Origin: Clostridiales bacterium
Lineage (GTDB): Bacteria; Bacillota; Clostridia; Christensenellales; UMGS416
DNA: 10,596 nt
Assembly: GCA_012515725.1 (NCBI GenBank)
Contig: JAAYXU010000004.1
Location: 1-10,596, forward strand
Direction of reading: 5' to 3'
Within the stretch, counting starts at the first letter, position 1. Every line of letters starts with the position of its first letter. Below are positions 1-6,772 of this stretch, piece after piece. The notes under the pieces are model-generated. The model did no database searches, was not told the origin of the DNA, and saw nothing but the letters and a program-made list of their open reading frames with translations. A program made the position numbers and the translations under genes.

Positions 1-42
1 CGGACGCCGCACAATACATATAGCGACGGGCGGCCCGGCCTC

Positions 43-71
43 AAGCGTATTGACAAATAACCGATACGCTT
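43..71. promoter_or_regulatory. Inverted repeat straddling the -35 element (possible second operator)
   Basis: AAGCGTAT at 43-50 and ATACGCTT at 64-71 are perfect 8-bp reverse complements separated by 13 bases. The dyad overlaps the -35 hexamer and ends two bases before the -10 hexamer, so a protein bound to it would cover the promoter. It does not resemble a FabT box or the FapR operator as I know it. No regulator that would use it is recognisable in the window. Confidence 0.45.
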
Positions 72-78
72 CTATAAT
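50..78 (+). promoter_or_regulatory. Consensus sigma-70/sigma-A promoter of the acc-fab operon
   Basis: The -35 element TTGACA lies at 50-55 and the -10 element TATAAT at 73-78, separated by exactly 17 bases. Both hexamers match the housekeeping sigma consensus perfectly, and the area is AT-rich against a GC-rich background. Transcription should start near 85, giving a leader of about 45 bases before accB. A promoter this strong upstream of essential biosynthetic genes normally needs a repressor, which fits the operator-like palindrome directly downstream. The start site is inferred. Confidence 0.9.
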
Positions 79-88
79 TCATAGATAT

Positions 89-113
89 TCAAAATAATTG
101 ATTATCAAAATAA
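89..113. repeat. 9-bp direct repeat around the operator
   Basis: TCAAAATAA occurs at 89-97 and again at 105-113, a 16-base period, with the TTGATTA half of the FabT-like box between the copies. This gives three half-site-like elements in a row: TCAA at 89, TTGA at 98 and TCAA at 105. The upstream TCAA and the TTGA also form an inverted pair with a 5-base spacer. It could allow two registers of repressor binding, but AT-rich leader sequence can produce such repeats by chance. Confidence 0.5.
98..108. promoter_or_regulatory. FabT-box-like operator palindrome
   Basis: TTGATTATCAA is a perfect 11-bp palindrome centred on position 103 (5-bp arms around one T). It has the TTGA-N3-TCAA core of the FabT boxes described in streptococci and lactococci, although the flanking bases do not extend the symmetry. 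It sits roughly 13-23 bases downstream of the expected transcription start, where a bound repressor would block the promoter or early elongation. A FabT-like protein is encoded at the end of the same gene cluster (9342-9800), which strongly supports the assignment. Binding itself is inferred. Confidence 0.75.
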
Positions 114-129
114 AGAAGGATTACCGGAT

Positions 130-597
130 ATGGATCTTAATGAACTCTTTAGAATCATGGATAAAGTAAGCGATTCCTGCTTTCAGGAGGCCTATATCCG
201 TCACAGGGATTTTACCATCAGCCTTAAAAAGGCGTCCGGGGAAGGGCGCAGGAGCCTGGCCGAGACTGGCGCGGAGGCGGGTACTCCGATTTTGCTCGAG
301 TCCGATGGGAATACGCAGCATACGGCACCGGTGTTGCCGGGGGATGACCTCAAAAACGTGCTGTCCCCTATCACGGGCGTATTCTATCTGGCGTCCGATC
401 CCGACAGTCCGCCCTTCGTCGAGCCGGGTTCTGCCTTCCGGAAGGGGCAGGTGCTTTGCATCATCGAGTCGATGAAGCTTATGAACGAGATTCAGGCGGC
501 GGAGGATGGGCTGCTCGTGGACAGACTGGTTAAGAACGGGGAAATGGTGAACGCGAACCAGCCGATTTTCGTGTACAGGAGTATTGAGAAGGACTGA
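130..597 (+). CDS. accB: Biotin carboxyl carrier protein of acetyl-CoA carboxylase (AccB)
   Basis: This 155-residue protein carries biotin between the carboxylase and carboxyltransferase halves of acetyl-CoA carboxylase, the committing step of fatty-acid synthesis in the cytoplasm. The N-terminus (about residues 1-34) matches the BCCP leader helix region, followed by a short Ala/Gly/Glu-rich linker (about 35-75) and the biotinyl domain (about 76-150). The biotin attachment motif reads ESMKLMN with Lys116 as acceptor; the usual motif is EAMKM or EAMKLMN, so Ala is replaced by Ser. A thumb-like insertion with a PPFVE motif is present. The ATG at 130 has AGAAGGA at 114-120 with nine bases of spacing. 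It is the first gene of the operon, and accC begins three bases after its stop. Confidence 0.97.
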   Translation: MDLNELFRIMDKVSDSCFQEAYIRHRDFTISLKKASGEGRRSLAETGAEAGTPILLESDGNTQHTAPVLPGDDLKNVLSPITGVFYLASDPDSPPFVEPGSAFRKGQVLCIIESMKLMNEIQAAEDGLLVDRLVKNGEMVNANQPIFVYRSIEKD

Positions 598-600
598 CGA

Positions 601-1962
601 ATGGGCAGAGTTTTGATCGCCAACAGAGGCGAAATCGCGGTGCGCATCATCCGCACCTGCCGCAAGCTCGGATACGAAACCGTGGCTGTATACTCCGAGG
701 CCGACGCGGACAGCCTGCATTGCCGCATGGCCGATTACCGCGCCTGCATCGGCGCGGCGGAGCTAAGGAGCAGCTATCTGAATCCCGACGCAATACTGGC
801 CGTCGCCGCGGCCTACGACGTATGGGCGATACATCCGGGGTTTGGCATGCTGTCCGAGAATCCGGAGTTTCGGCGGGCCTGTGACAAGGAAGGCATCGTC
901 TACATCGGGCCGGGCGCGGACACGATCGAGCTTCTGGGCAACAAGATCCACGCGCGCACGCTGCTGTCGCAGAACGTAATACCGGTAATACCCGGAAGCG
1001 ACGGGCCGGTGCGCGACATCGGACGGGCGCTCGAGCTGGTTGACTCAATCGGATGCCCGGTGCTGCTCAAGGCGGCCTGCGGGGGCGGCGGCTGCGGCAT
1101 GCGCGTGGTGCGCGACCCGTCGGATTTCGCGGCTGCCTGCCGCGTACTGGGCAAGGAGGTCAAGCAGGCATTCGGAGACGCGGATCTCTTTGTGGAGAAG
1201 TATCTCGAAAACGTGCGCCATATCGAGGTGCAGATTATCGCCGATCATTTCGGCCACGTTGTGCCGCTCGCCACACGGGACTGCTCCCTGCAGATACGCA
1301 GCAAGAAGGTCATAGAGGAGGGCCCGGCTTTCGCGGTCAGCGAGGAGCTGCGCCGGGAACTCGAGCAAAACGCCGTCGGCATCGTCCGGCTGCTTGGCTA
1401 CACGAACGCAGGCACGGTCGAGTTCCTGGTGGACGGTGACGGGAATTATTATTTCATCGAAATGAATACGCGGCTGCAGGTAGAGCACCCGGTGTCGGAG
1501 GCCATTACCGGCGTAGACATCGTAGAGGCGCAGATACGCGTCGCCGAGAATGAACGGATACTGCTCGAGCCCGGCGATATCATGTCGCAGGGGCACGCGA
1601 TCGAGTGCCGTATCAACGCGCAGGACCCCGCCAACCATTTCTTTCCGTCCACCGGCGTCATCAAGGGCCTGACGATTCCTTCGGGCATCGGAGTGCGGGT
1701 AGACAGCGGAGTGGCCGCGGGCAGCCGCGTACTTTCATTCTACGACGGTATGCTCATGAAGATCATCACCAGCGCGCTGACGCGGGATATGTGCGTGCGG
1801 CTCATGAACCTCGCGCTCTCTGAGCTATCGATCGAAGGAGTACAGACCAATCTCGACTTTTGTCGCTATATCGTAAACCATGAGGACTTCATAAGCGGGA
1901 ACTACAGCACCCAGTGGGTCGAGCGGGTCGCCCATCCCGGATATCTGGAGGGCGGGCTATGA
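601..1962 (+). CDS. accC: Biotin carboxylase subunit of acetyl-CoA carboxylase (AccC), divergent
   Basis: This 453-residue ATP-grasp enzyme carboxylates the biotin on AccB using ATP and bicarbonate. The N-terminal domain opens with VLIANRGEIAVRII. ATP-grasp residues include Lys157 and the glycine loop at 161-164. The catalytic segment EMNTRLQVEHP is intact with Glu287, Asn289, Arg291, Gln293 and Glu295, as is Arg337 in ECRINAQ. Several usually conserved positions differ. The glycine loop ends GGGGCGMR with Cys165 where Arg or Lys is normal. The segment normally like QRRHQK or QRRNQK is QIRSKK (231-236), replacing the His/Asn-Gln pair by Ser-Lys but keeping the last Lys. The C-terminal YYDSM reads FYDGM. 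Length is normal and there is no frameshift. AAGGA at 589-593 supports the ATG at 601. Position between accB and accD argues for the acetyl-CoA carboxylase role. Confidence 0.93.
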   Translation: MGRVLIANRGEIAVRIIRTCRKLGYETVAVYSEADADSLHCRMADYRACIGAAELRSSYLNPDAILAVAAAYDVWAIHPGFGMLSENPEFRRACDKEGIVYIGPGADTIELLGNKIHARTLLSQNVIPVIPGSDGPVRDIGRALELVDSIGCPVLLKAACGGGGCGMRVVRDPSDFAAACRVLGKEVKQAFGDADLFVEKYLENVRHIEVQIIADHFGHVVPLATRDCSLQIRSKKVIEEGPAFAVSEELRRELEQNAVGIVRLLGYTNAGTVEFLVDGDGNYYFIEMNTRLQVEHPVSEAITGVDIVEAQIRVAENERILLEPGDIMSQGHAIECRINAQDPANHFFPSTGVIKGLTIPSGIGVRVDSGVAAGSRVLSFYDGMLMKIITSALTRDMCVRLMNLALSELSIEGVQTNLDFCRYIVNHEDFISGNYSTQWVERVAHPGYLEGGL

Positions 1963-2819
1963 TCAATCTTTTCGGCAAAAAGGAGAAGCCCGGCAAGTCG
2001 CCGATACCGCTTGGGGAGTTTAAGGAGCACAGCCTCGAGATGGTGCGCTGCCCCGAGTGCGGAAAAAGCCTGCTGCGCGAAGTCGTGCGGCGCATAGGCT
2101 CGGTCTGCCCTTTTTGCAGCGGCTATTTCCGGATGACCGCGCGGGACCGGATCCGGCAGCTCATAGACGAGGATACATTCCTGGAGCTTGACGAAGAGAC
2201 GGCCGCGCGCAATCCGCTGGACTTTCCGGACTACCGTGACAGGCTCATGCGGCACCGCGAGCAGAGCGGCCTGCCTGAAGCTGTCGTGACCGGAGTCGGG
2301 GATATCAGCGGATGCCGGACCGCGCTGGGCGTGATGGACTCCCACTTCATGATGGGTAGCATGGGATCGGCCACAGGAGAAAAGATCGTCCGTCTGTTCG
2401 ATTACGCATGCGAACAGAGGCTTCCGGTAATCATGGTATGCGCGTCGGGCGGGGCCCGAATGCAGGAGGGGATGTTCGCGCTCAGCCAGATGGCCCGAAC
2501 ATCGGTGGCTGTGAGCCGCCACAGCAGGCAGGGCCTCCTGTACATCAGCGTTCTCACGCATCCTACGACAGGCGGCGTCACCGCGAGCTTCGCTATGCAG
2601 GGAGACATCATACTGGCCGAACCCGGCGCGCTCGTGGGTTTTGCGGGAAAAAGGGTCATCGAGCAGACTGTCCGCGAGGAGCTGCCCGAGAATTTCCAGA
2701 AATCCGAGTTCCAGTTCGACAACGGGTTTGTGGACGCGATCGTTCCCCGGGAGTCTCTCAAGGCCATGCTATCGCGGCTGCTCCGGCTGCACGACCCATC
2801 CTGCGCGGTGCGCGAGTGA
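1959..2819 (+). CDS. accD: Acetyl-CoA carboxylase carboxyltransferase beta subunit (AccD)
   Basis: This 286-residue subunit pairs with AccA to transfer the carboxyl group from biotin to acetyl-CoA, giving malonyl-CoA. An N-terminal zinc ribbon is complete: Cys31-X2-Cys34-X15-Cys50-X2-Cys53. The crotonase-like carboxyltransferase domain follows, with the conserved GGARMQEGMFALSQMART segment and the later HPTTGGVTASFA motif. Length is typical. I chose the ATG at 1959, which overlaps the accC stop as ATGA and has GGAG at 1947-1950 with eight bases of spacing. An in-frame GTG at 1914 would add 15 residues inside accC that do not look like AccD. The overlap suggests translational coupling with accC. 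accA follows after 14 bases. Confidence 0.96.
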   Translation: MINLFGKKEKPGKSPIPLGEFKEHSLEMVRCPECGKSLLREVVRRIGSVCPFCSGYFRMTARDRIRQLIDEDTFLELDEETAARNPLDFPDYRDRLMRHREQSGLPEAVVTGVGDISGCRTALGVMDSHFMMGSMGSATGEKIVRLFDYACEQRLPVIMVCASGGARMQEGMFALSQMARTSVAVSRHSRQGLLYISVLTHPTTGGVTASFAMQGDIILAEPGALVGFAGKRVIEQTVREELPENFQKSEFQFDNGFVDAIVPRESLKAMLSRLLRLHDPSCAVRE

Positions 2820-2833
2820 AATGAGGTGACGGC

Positions 2834-3676
2834 GTGAATACAGAATCCCGGCCTACCCCCGGGGAGGAATCCGCGGCCACCCCGGCCGCGTGGGACATCG
2901 TGCTCAGGGCGCGCCTCGACACCCGGCCGCAGGCGCTGGACTATATAGGAGCGCTTTTTGATGCGTTCACCGTGCTCGAGGGAGACAGGTGCACCGGCAC
3001 CGACAGCGCGGTCGTGGGCGGCATAGGCCTTCTTAGTGGCCGTCCTGTTACCGTTCTTGGGCAGCAGAAGGGCGCGACGCTGGACGACAAGATAGCGCGG
3101 AATTTCGGCATGCCCCATCCGCGCGGCTTTCGTAAGGCCATGCGGCTCATGCGGCAGGCCGAGAAGTTCCGCCGTCCGGTGATCTGCTTTGTGGACACGC
3201 CGGGCGCGTATCCCGGCAGGGAGGCCGAGCAGCGCGGCCAAGCCGCTGTGATCGCTGAGAGCCTGTACCTGCTGTCGGAGCTAAGGACGCCCGTCGTTAC
3301 CGTGGTCATCGGCGAGGGAGGGAGCGGGGGTGCGCTGGCACTCGCGCTGTGCGATCATCTCATCATGATGGAGAACAGCTTTTTCTCCGTCATATCCCCC
3401 GAAGGTTGCGCCGCGATACTCTGGAAGGACGCGGCCCGCGCCCGGGACGCTGCCCAGAGTCTGAAGCTGACCGCCCGGGACCTCCATGGGTCCGGATTTG
3501 CCGACGAGATCGTGCCCGAGCCCGATCCATTCACCGTGGCCGAGGCCGAGCCGGTATTCGCGGATCTTAAAAAAAGGCTCATTACCCGAATCGGCGCGCT
3601 GTCGGCGACCGAGCCCGGGGAGCTGGTGGAGGCCAGGCAGCGCAAATACATGAAGATGGGTGGTTCCAAGGCATGA
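2834..3676 (+). CDS. accA: Acetyl-CoA carboxylase carboxyltransferase alpha subunit (AccA)
   Basis: This 280-residue protein completes the carboxyltransferase with AccD. Recognisable AccA segments in order are GDR near the N-terminus, a QQKG stretch, FGMPHPRGFRKAMRLMRQAEKF, VDTPGAYPG, GEGGSGGALALALCD, and SPEGCAAILWKDA. It is shorter at the N-terminus than the roughly 319-residue E. coli protein, as is common in Firmicutes. The start is a GTG at 2834 preceded by GAGGTGA at 2823-2829; no ATG fits better. The spacing after the Shine-Dalgarno is short (four bases from its last A). The stop overlaps the fabH start as ATGA, so the carboxylase and synthase halves of the operon are joined without a gap. 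Confidence 0.96.
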   Translation: MNTESRPTPGEESAATPAAWDIVLRARLDTRPQALDYIGALFDAFTVLEGDRCTGTDSAVVGGIGLLSGRPVTVLGQQKGATLDDKIARNFGMPHPRGFRKAMRLMRQAEKFRRPVICFVDTPGAYPGREAEQRGQAAVIAESLYLLSELRTPVVTVVIGEGGSGGALALALCDHLIMMENSFFSVISPEGCAAILWKDAARARDAAQSLKLTARDLHGSGFADEIVPEPDPFTVAEAEPVFADLKKRLITRIGALSATEPGELVEARQRKYMKMGGSKA

Positions 3677-4638
3677 TGCGTTCCCAGATCATAGGCGTGG
3701 GCCGCGGAGTTCCCGCGCGCGTCGTGGAAAACAAAGAATTTGAGTCCTTTCTCGATACGAGCGACGAATGGATCCGTACGCGTACCGGCATCAGCGCCCG
3801 GCGCGTGTGTACGCACGAGACCGCCACGTCGCTGTGTATGGAGAGCGCGCGCGGCGCGCTAGCGCAGGCGGGCATCGGCGCGGAGGAGCTGGATCTAATC
3901 ATCGTCTCCACGATCACGCCCGACACCGTCACTCCCTCGGTCGCCTGCACGATTCAGAAGATGTTGGGCGCGCCGCGCGCGGCGGCTTTCGATATATCAG
4001 CCGGGTGCACGGGATTCCTGTACGCGGTGACGGTCGCCGATCAGTTCATACGCAGTGGCATGTATCGCAGCGTACTGGTCGTTTCGGTGGACGTTCTTTC
4101 CCGCGTGACCGACTGGAGCGACCGCAGCACCTGCGTTCTTTTTGGCGACGGCTCGGCGGCCGTGGTTCTCAGAGCCGGAGAGCGGGGTATCGGCAACGCC
4201 TACATCCGCAGCGACGGAGATCTGGACGGCTCGCTGACGATACCGGGTAACCCGATCGACAATCCGTGGAATCATGAGGACGCCCGGCGGCAGACTATCG
4301 CCATGGACGGGCGCAACGTTTTTCTCTTCGCGGTCAATCATATGACCGACGCGCTGGAGCACCTGGGCCAAACCTGTCCGCTTGACGAGGTCGACTGGTT
4401 CATACCGCATCAGGCCAATGTGCGCATCATCGAGCTAGTGTGCAAGAACCTTGGCATCCCGCGGGAGAAGTTCTACATTAACATCGAGCGCTACGGGAAC
4501 ACATCCTCGGCCAGCATACCTATCGCGCTGAGCGAAGCGGCGGAAAAGGGGCTCTTCAAAACCGGGGATCGTATCGCGTTGGTAGCATTCGGCTCGGGCT
4601 TCACGTGGGGCTCGATGCTGGTTGAATGGACACTGTAA
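3673..4638 (+). CDS. fabH: Beta-ketoacyl-ACP synthase III (FabH)
   Basis: This 321-residue thiolase-fold enzyme condenses an acyl-CoA primer with malonyl-ACP to start fatty-acid chains. The catalytic triad is visible: Cys112 in SAGCTG, His246 in IPHQAN and Asn276 in ERYGNTSSAS. The C-terminal FGSGFTWGS segment matches the FabH end, with small differences from the usual FGAGLTWG. The start overlaps the accA stop. The sequence reads ATGATG, so initiation at 3673 or 3676 is possible; homologues usually begin MxxxIxGxG, which slightly favours 3676. No strong Shine-Dalgarno is visible, only AAGG one base upstream of the first ATG, so translation is probably coupled to accA. Primer preference (acetyl or branched) cannot be read reliably. 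Confidence 0.96.
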   Translation: MMRSQIIGVGRGVPARVVENKEFESFLDTSDEWIRTRTGISARRVCTHETATSLCMESARGALAQAGIGAEELDLIIVSTITPDTVTPSVACTIQKMLGAPRAAAFDISAGCTGFLYAVTVADQFIRSGMYRSVLVVSVDVLSRVTDWSDRSTCVLFGDGSAAVVLRAGERGIGNAYIRSDGDLDGSLTIPGNPIDNPWNHEDARRQTIAMDGRNVFLFAVNHMTDALEHLGQTCPLDEVDWFIPHQANVRIIELVCKNLGIPREKFYINIERYGNTSSASIPIALSEAAEKGLFKTGDRIALVAFGSGFTWGSMLVEWTL

Positions 4639-4662
4639 CAATTAAGAAAGGAAGTTGGCACA

Positions 4663-4890
4663 ATGGAAAAGACGCTCATCGACATCCTAGTATCGGAATT
4701 CGACATGGACGCATCGGAGATCACTCCCGACACATCCCTTACCGACGATCTGGCGATGGACTCGCTGGAGATCATGGAGCTTCTGATGGCTCTTGAGAAG
4801 AAGCTGGGCATCACGATACCCGCGGAGGACATCGCGGAACTAAAGACTGTCGCGCAGGTCGCCGCCTATCTGGAGGGACGCAAAGCATGA
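4663..4890 (+). CDS. acpP: Acyl carrier protein (AcpP)
   Basis: This 75-residue acidic four-helix protein carries growing acyl chains on a phosphopantetheine arm. The attachment site is Ser34 in the motif MDSLEIMELLMALE, which replaces the common GADSLD form but keeps the Asp-Ser-Leu core. Length is typical. The ATG at 4663 is preceded by AGAAAGGAAG, a good Shine-Dalgarno with about ten bases of spacing, and it has its own 24-base gap after fabH, which fits the need for high ACP output. Its stop overlaps the fabK start as ATGA. If the downstream regulator works like FabT of streptococci, acyl-ACP made from this protein would be its co-repressor. Confidence 0.97.
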   Translation: MEKTLIDILVSEFDMDASEITPDTSLTDDLAMDSLEIMELLMALEKKLGITIPAEDIAELKTVAQVAAYLEGRKA

Positions 4891-5840
4891 GCCGGATGCC
4901 GCTCATCAGCGAACTTCTCGGCATCCGCTACCCGCTCATACAGGGAGGCATGGCCTGGGTCTCGGACGCGGGGCTGGCGGCGGCAGTCAGCGAGGCTGGA
5001 GGGCTGGGCGTAATCGCAGCGGGTAATATGCCTGCAGACGCGCTGCGCTCCCAGATTGATCGGATCCGCGGGCTGACACAAAAGCCTTTCGGCGTCAACG
5101 TCATGCTTCTGAGCCCGTATGCCCCAGAGGTATCGGAAATGCTGGCGGGAGAAGAGGTACCTGTCATTATCACCGGCGCCGGCGACCCCGCGCGCTATGT
5201 GGATGCCTGGAAGCGCCGGGGAAGCCATGTGCTGGCGGTGGTCGCCAGCACCGCGCTGGCCCGCAGGCTGTCTAGCGCGGGCGTGGACGCGCTCATCGCC
5301 GAGGGAAGTGAGGCCGGGGGCCACATCGGAGAGTTGACGACGATGGCGCTTGTGCCGGGTATAGTGGACGCGGTGGAGCTTCCGGTCGTAGCAGCCGGAG
5401 GCATATGCGACGCGCGCACCGTGGCGGCGGCCTTTTGCCTGGGTGCGCGGGGCGTGCAGGTGGGTACCCGCTTCATCGTCGCCAACGAGTGCGCCGTCCA
5501 CGAGAACTACAAAAACTCCGTGCTGGAGGCCCGGGACATCGACTCCAAGGTTACCGGCCGCGTCACGGGACACCCGGTGCGCGTACTGCGCAACAAACTG
5601 GTACGGCAGATGCTACGGGAGGAGTACGAGCCCGGCGGCGCCGCGCGGATCGAGGAAATGGGAACCGGCGCACTGAGACGGGCCGTCGTGGACGGCGACC
5701 GGGAGAGCGGCTCCTTCATGGCCGGACAGTGCGCCTACCGCATCGACCGCGCCCAGAGCGTGCGGGATATTATCGGCGAGCTCTTCGACGCGGCCGCGCT
5801 CGGAGAGATTCGCCGGGAGCTGGGGAGGGATCTTCCGTGA
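4887..5840 (+). CDS. fabK: Enoyl-ACP reductase II, FMN-dependent (FabK)
   Basis: This 317-residue TIM-barrel flavoenzyme catalyses the final NAD(P)H-dependent reduction of enoyl-ACP in each elongation cycle. Matching features are the N-terminal YPLIQGGMAWVSDAGLAAAVSEAGGLGVI, the FGVN segment, EGSEAGGHIGE with His146 at the position of the catalytic His of pneumococcal FabK, AAGGI, and QVGTRF. The C-terminal segment reads MAGQCAYRI where FabK proteins usually have MAGQIAGL. The family overlaps in sequence with nitronate monooxygenases, but position between acpP and fabD settles the role. GGAGGG at 4872-4877 supports the ATG at 4887. No fabI-type reductase is visible in the window. Confidence 0.95.
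   Translation: MSRMPLISELLGIRYPLIQGGMAWVSDAGLAAAVSEAGGLGVIAAGNMPADALRSQIDRIRGLTQKPFGVNVMLLSPYAPEVSEMLAGEEVPVIITGAGDPARYVDAWKRRGSHVLAVVASTALARRLSSAGVDALIAEGSEAGGHIGELTTMALVPGIVDAVELPVVAAGGICDARTVAAAFCLGARGVQVGTRFIVANECAVHENYKNSVLEARDIDSKVTGRVTGHPVRVLRNKLVRQMLREEYEPGGAARIEEMGTGALRRAVVDGDRESGSFMAGQCAYRIDRAQSVRDIIGELFDAAALGEIRRELGRDLP
5822..5830 (+). promoter_or_regulatory. Shine-Dalgarno that decides the fabD GTG start
   Basis: GGGGAGGGA lies inside the 3' end of fabK, six bases before the GTG at 5837. The reading frame is open far upstream (to an ATG at 5405), but this site and the loss of FabD similarity before 5837 fix the start at the GTG. Confidence 0.75.
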
Positions 5841-6772
5841 CGGATATCGGATTCCTCTTTCCCGGACAGGGCGCGCAGACAGCGGGGATGGGGGAGGAGC
5901 TGTACCGTTCGGACGCGGCGTTTCGAGACACGTTCGACGCCGTGTGCGAGGCCGTCTCGATGGACCTGCGGGCCGTTTGCTTTAAGGGGGAGCGTATTGA
6001 CGAGACCGCGTTCACGCAGCCTGCTCTCTACGCCGTGTCGGTATCGACGCTTATGTCGCTGCGCGCGGCGGGCGTAGTCCCAGCGCGGTGCGCCGGGCTT
6101 TCGCTGGGCGAATACGCGGCGCTTGCGGCGGCGGGCGCGTTGGACATCATGACGGGCGCGAGGCTCGTGCGCCGACGCGGAGAGCTCATGGGTAGGATGG
6201 ACGGCGCCGGAGGACTGGCGGTGGCGGCAGGCCTGCCGCGGGAGCGGGTCTGCGAGCTCGTTGAGCGGCACTTTGCCGGACGGCGGCTGTATCTGGCTAA
6301 CGACAATCTGCCCGCCCAGCAGGTGGTAGGCGGGGAGACAGAACTACTCGATGAATTTTGCCGACTGGCGCTTGAGGCCGGTGCGGCGCTGGCGCGTCCG
6401 CTCAATACGAGCGGTCCATTCCATACGCCGATGATGCGCGGAGCCGGAGACGAACTGCTATCATTCATGAATAATAATATTGTGTTCTCTGCTGCGTCCG
6501 TTACGGTGTACTCGAACGTACTGGGCGCGCCCTACGGCGCGGAAGACGACATCGCGGCGCTCCTTGCGCGTCAGGTCTATGAGCAGGTCCGGTGGCGGGA
6601 GTGCCTGGAGGGCATGATGGCCTCAGACAGACTCCTCGAGGTGGGACCGGGCAGCACGCTGGGCGGCATGGCTCGGCGGATGGACAGGCGCAAACCCTGT
6701 CTGCCGGTATGCACTCCGGCGGGGCTGGAGGCTGCCGCGGCGCTCGTGAACCGAAAGGAAGGCGTATCATGA
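5837..6772 (+). CDS. fabD: Malonyl-CoA:ACP transacylase (FabD)
   Basis: This 311-residue alpha/beta-hydrolase-like enzyme moves malonyl from CoA to AcpP, supplying the extender for FabH and FabF. It begins TDIGFLFPGQGAQ, the standard FabD start. The nucleophile is Ser89 in GLSLGEY, with Leu in place of the His common in the E. coli-type GHSLGE. The catalytic His is His196 in SGPFHTPMM. A malonyl-binding Arg is present in LVRRRGELM. Length is normal. The start is a GTG overlapping the fabK stop as GTGA, supported by a strong Shine-Dalgarno at 5822-5830. The stop overlaps fabG as ATGA. Confidence 0.96.
   Translation: MTDIGFLFPGQGAQTAGMGEELYRSDAAFRDTFDAVCEAVSMDLRAVCFKGERIDETAFTQPALYAVSVSTLMSLRAAGVVPARCAGLSLGEYAALAAAGALDIMTGARLVRRRGELMGRMDGAGGLAVAAGLPRERVCELVERHFAGRRLYLANDNLPAQQVVGGETELLDEFCRLALEAGAALARPLNTSGPFHTPMMRGAGDELLSFMNNNIVFSAASVTVYSNVLGAPYGAEDDIAALLARQVYEQVRWRECLEGMMASDRLLEVGPGSTLGGMARRMDRRKPCLPVCTPAGLEAAAALVNRKEGVS

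Noticed and set aside
28..40. GGGCGGCCC hairpin as the terminator of an upstream gene
   Set aside because: The stem is only four base pairs with a one-base loop and no T-run follows. It is more likely chance in GC-rich sequence.
79..129. FapR operator in the leader
   Set aside because: No sequence resembling the FapR palindrome is visible, and no fapR or plsX gene is in the window. The FabT-like box explains the symmetry better.
121..720. Antisense open frame opposite accB and the leader
   Set aside because: It covers the accB gene and ends in the leader. No family features are visible, and it is explained by GC-rich codon bias.
1902..2561. Antisense open frame (219 codons) opposite accD
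   Set aside because: It is a shadow of accD, with biased His/Arg/Ala composition and no visible motif or ribosome binding site.
4866..5573. Antisense open frame (235 codons) opposite fabK
   Set aside because: It lies entirely opposite conserved fabK sequence and has no protein-like motif.
5405..5836. 144-residue N-terminal extension of FabD
   Set aside because: It is an Arg/Gly-rich translation of fabK in another frame. FabD similarity and the Shine-Dalgarno begin at 5822-5837.
6592..6768. 59-residue N-terminal extension of FabG
   Set aside because: It reads through fabD in another frame. The SDR fold starts at the ATG at 6769.
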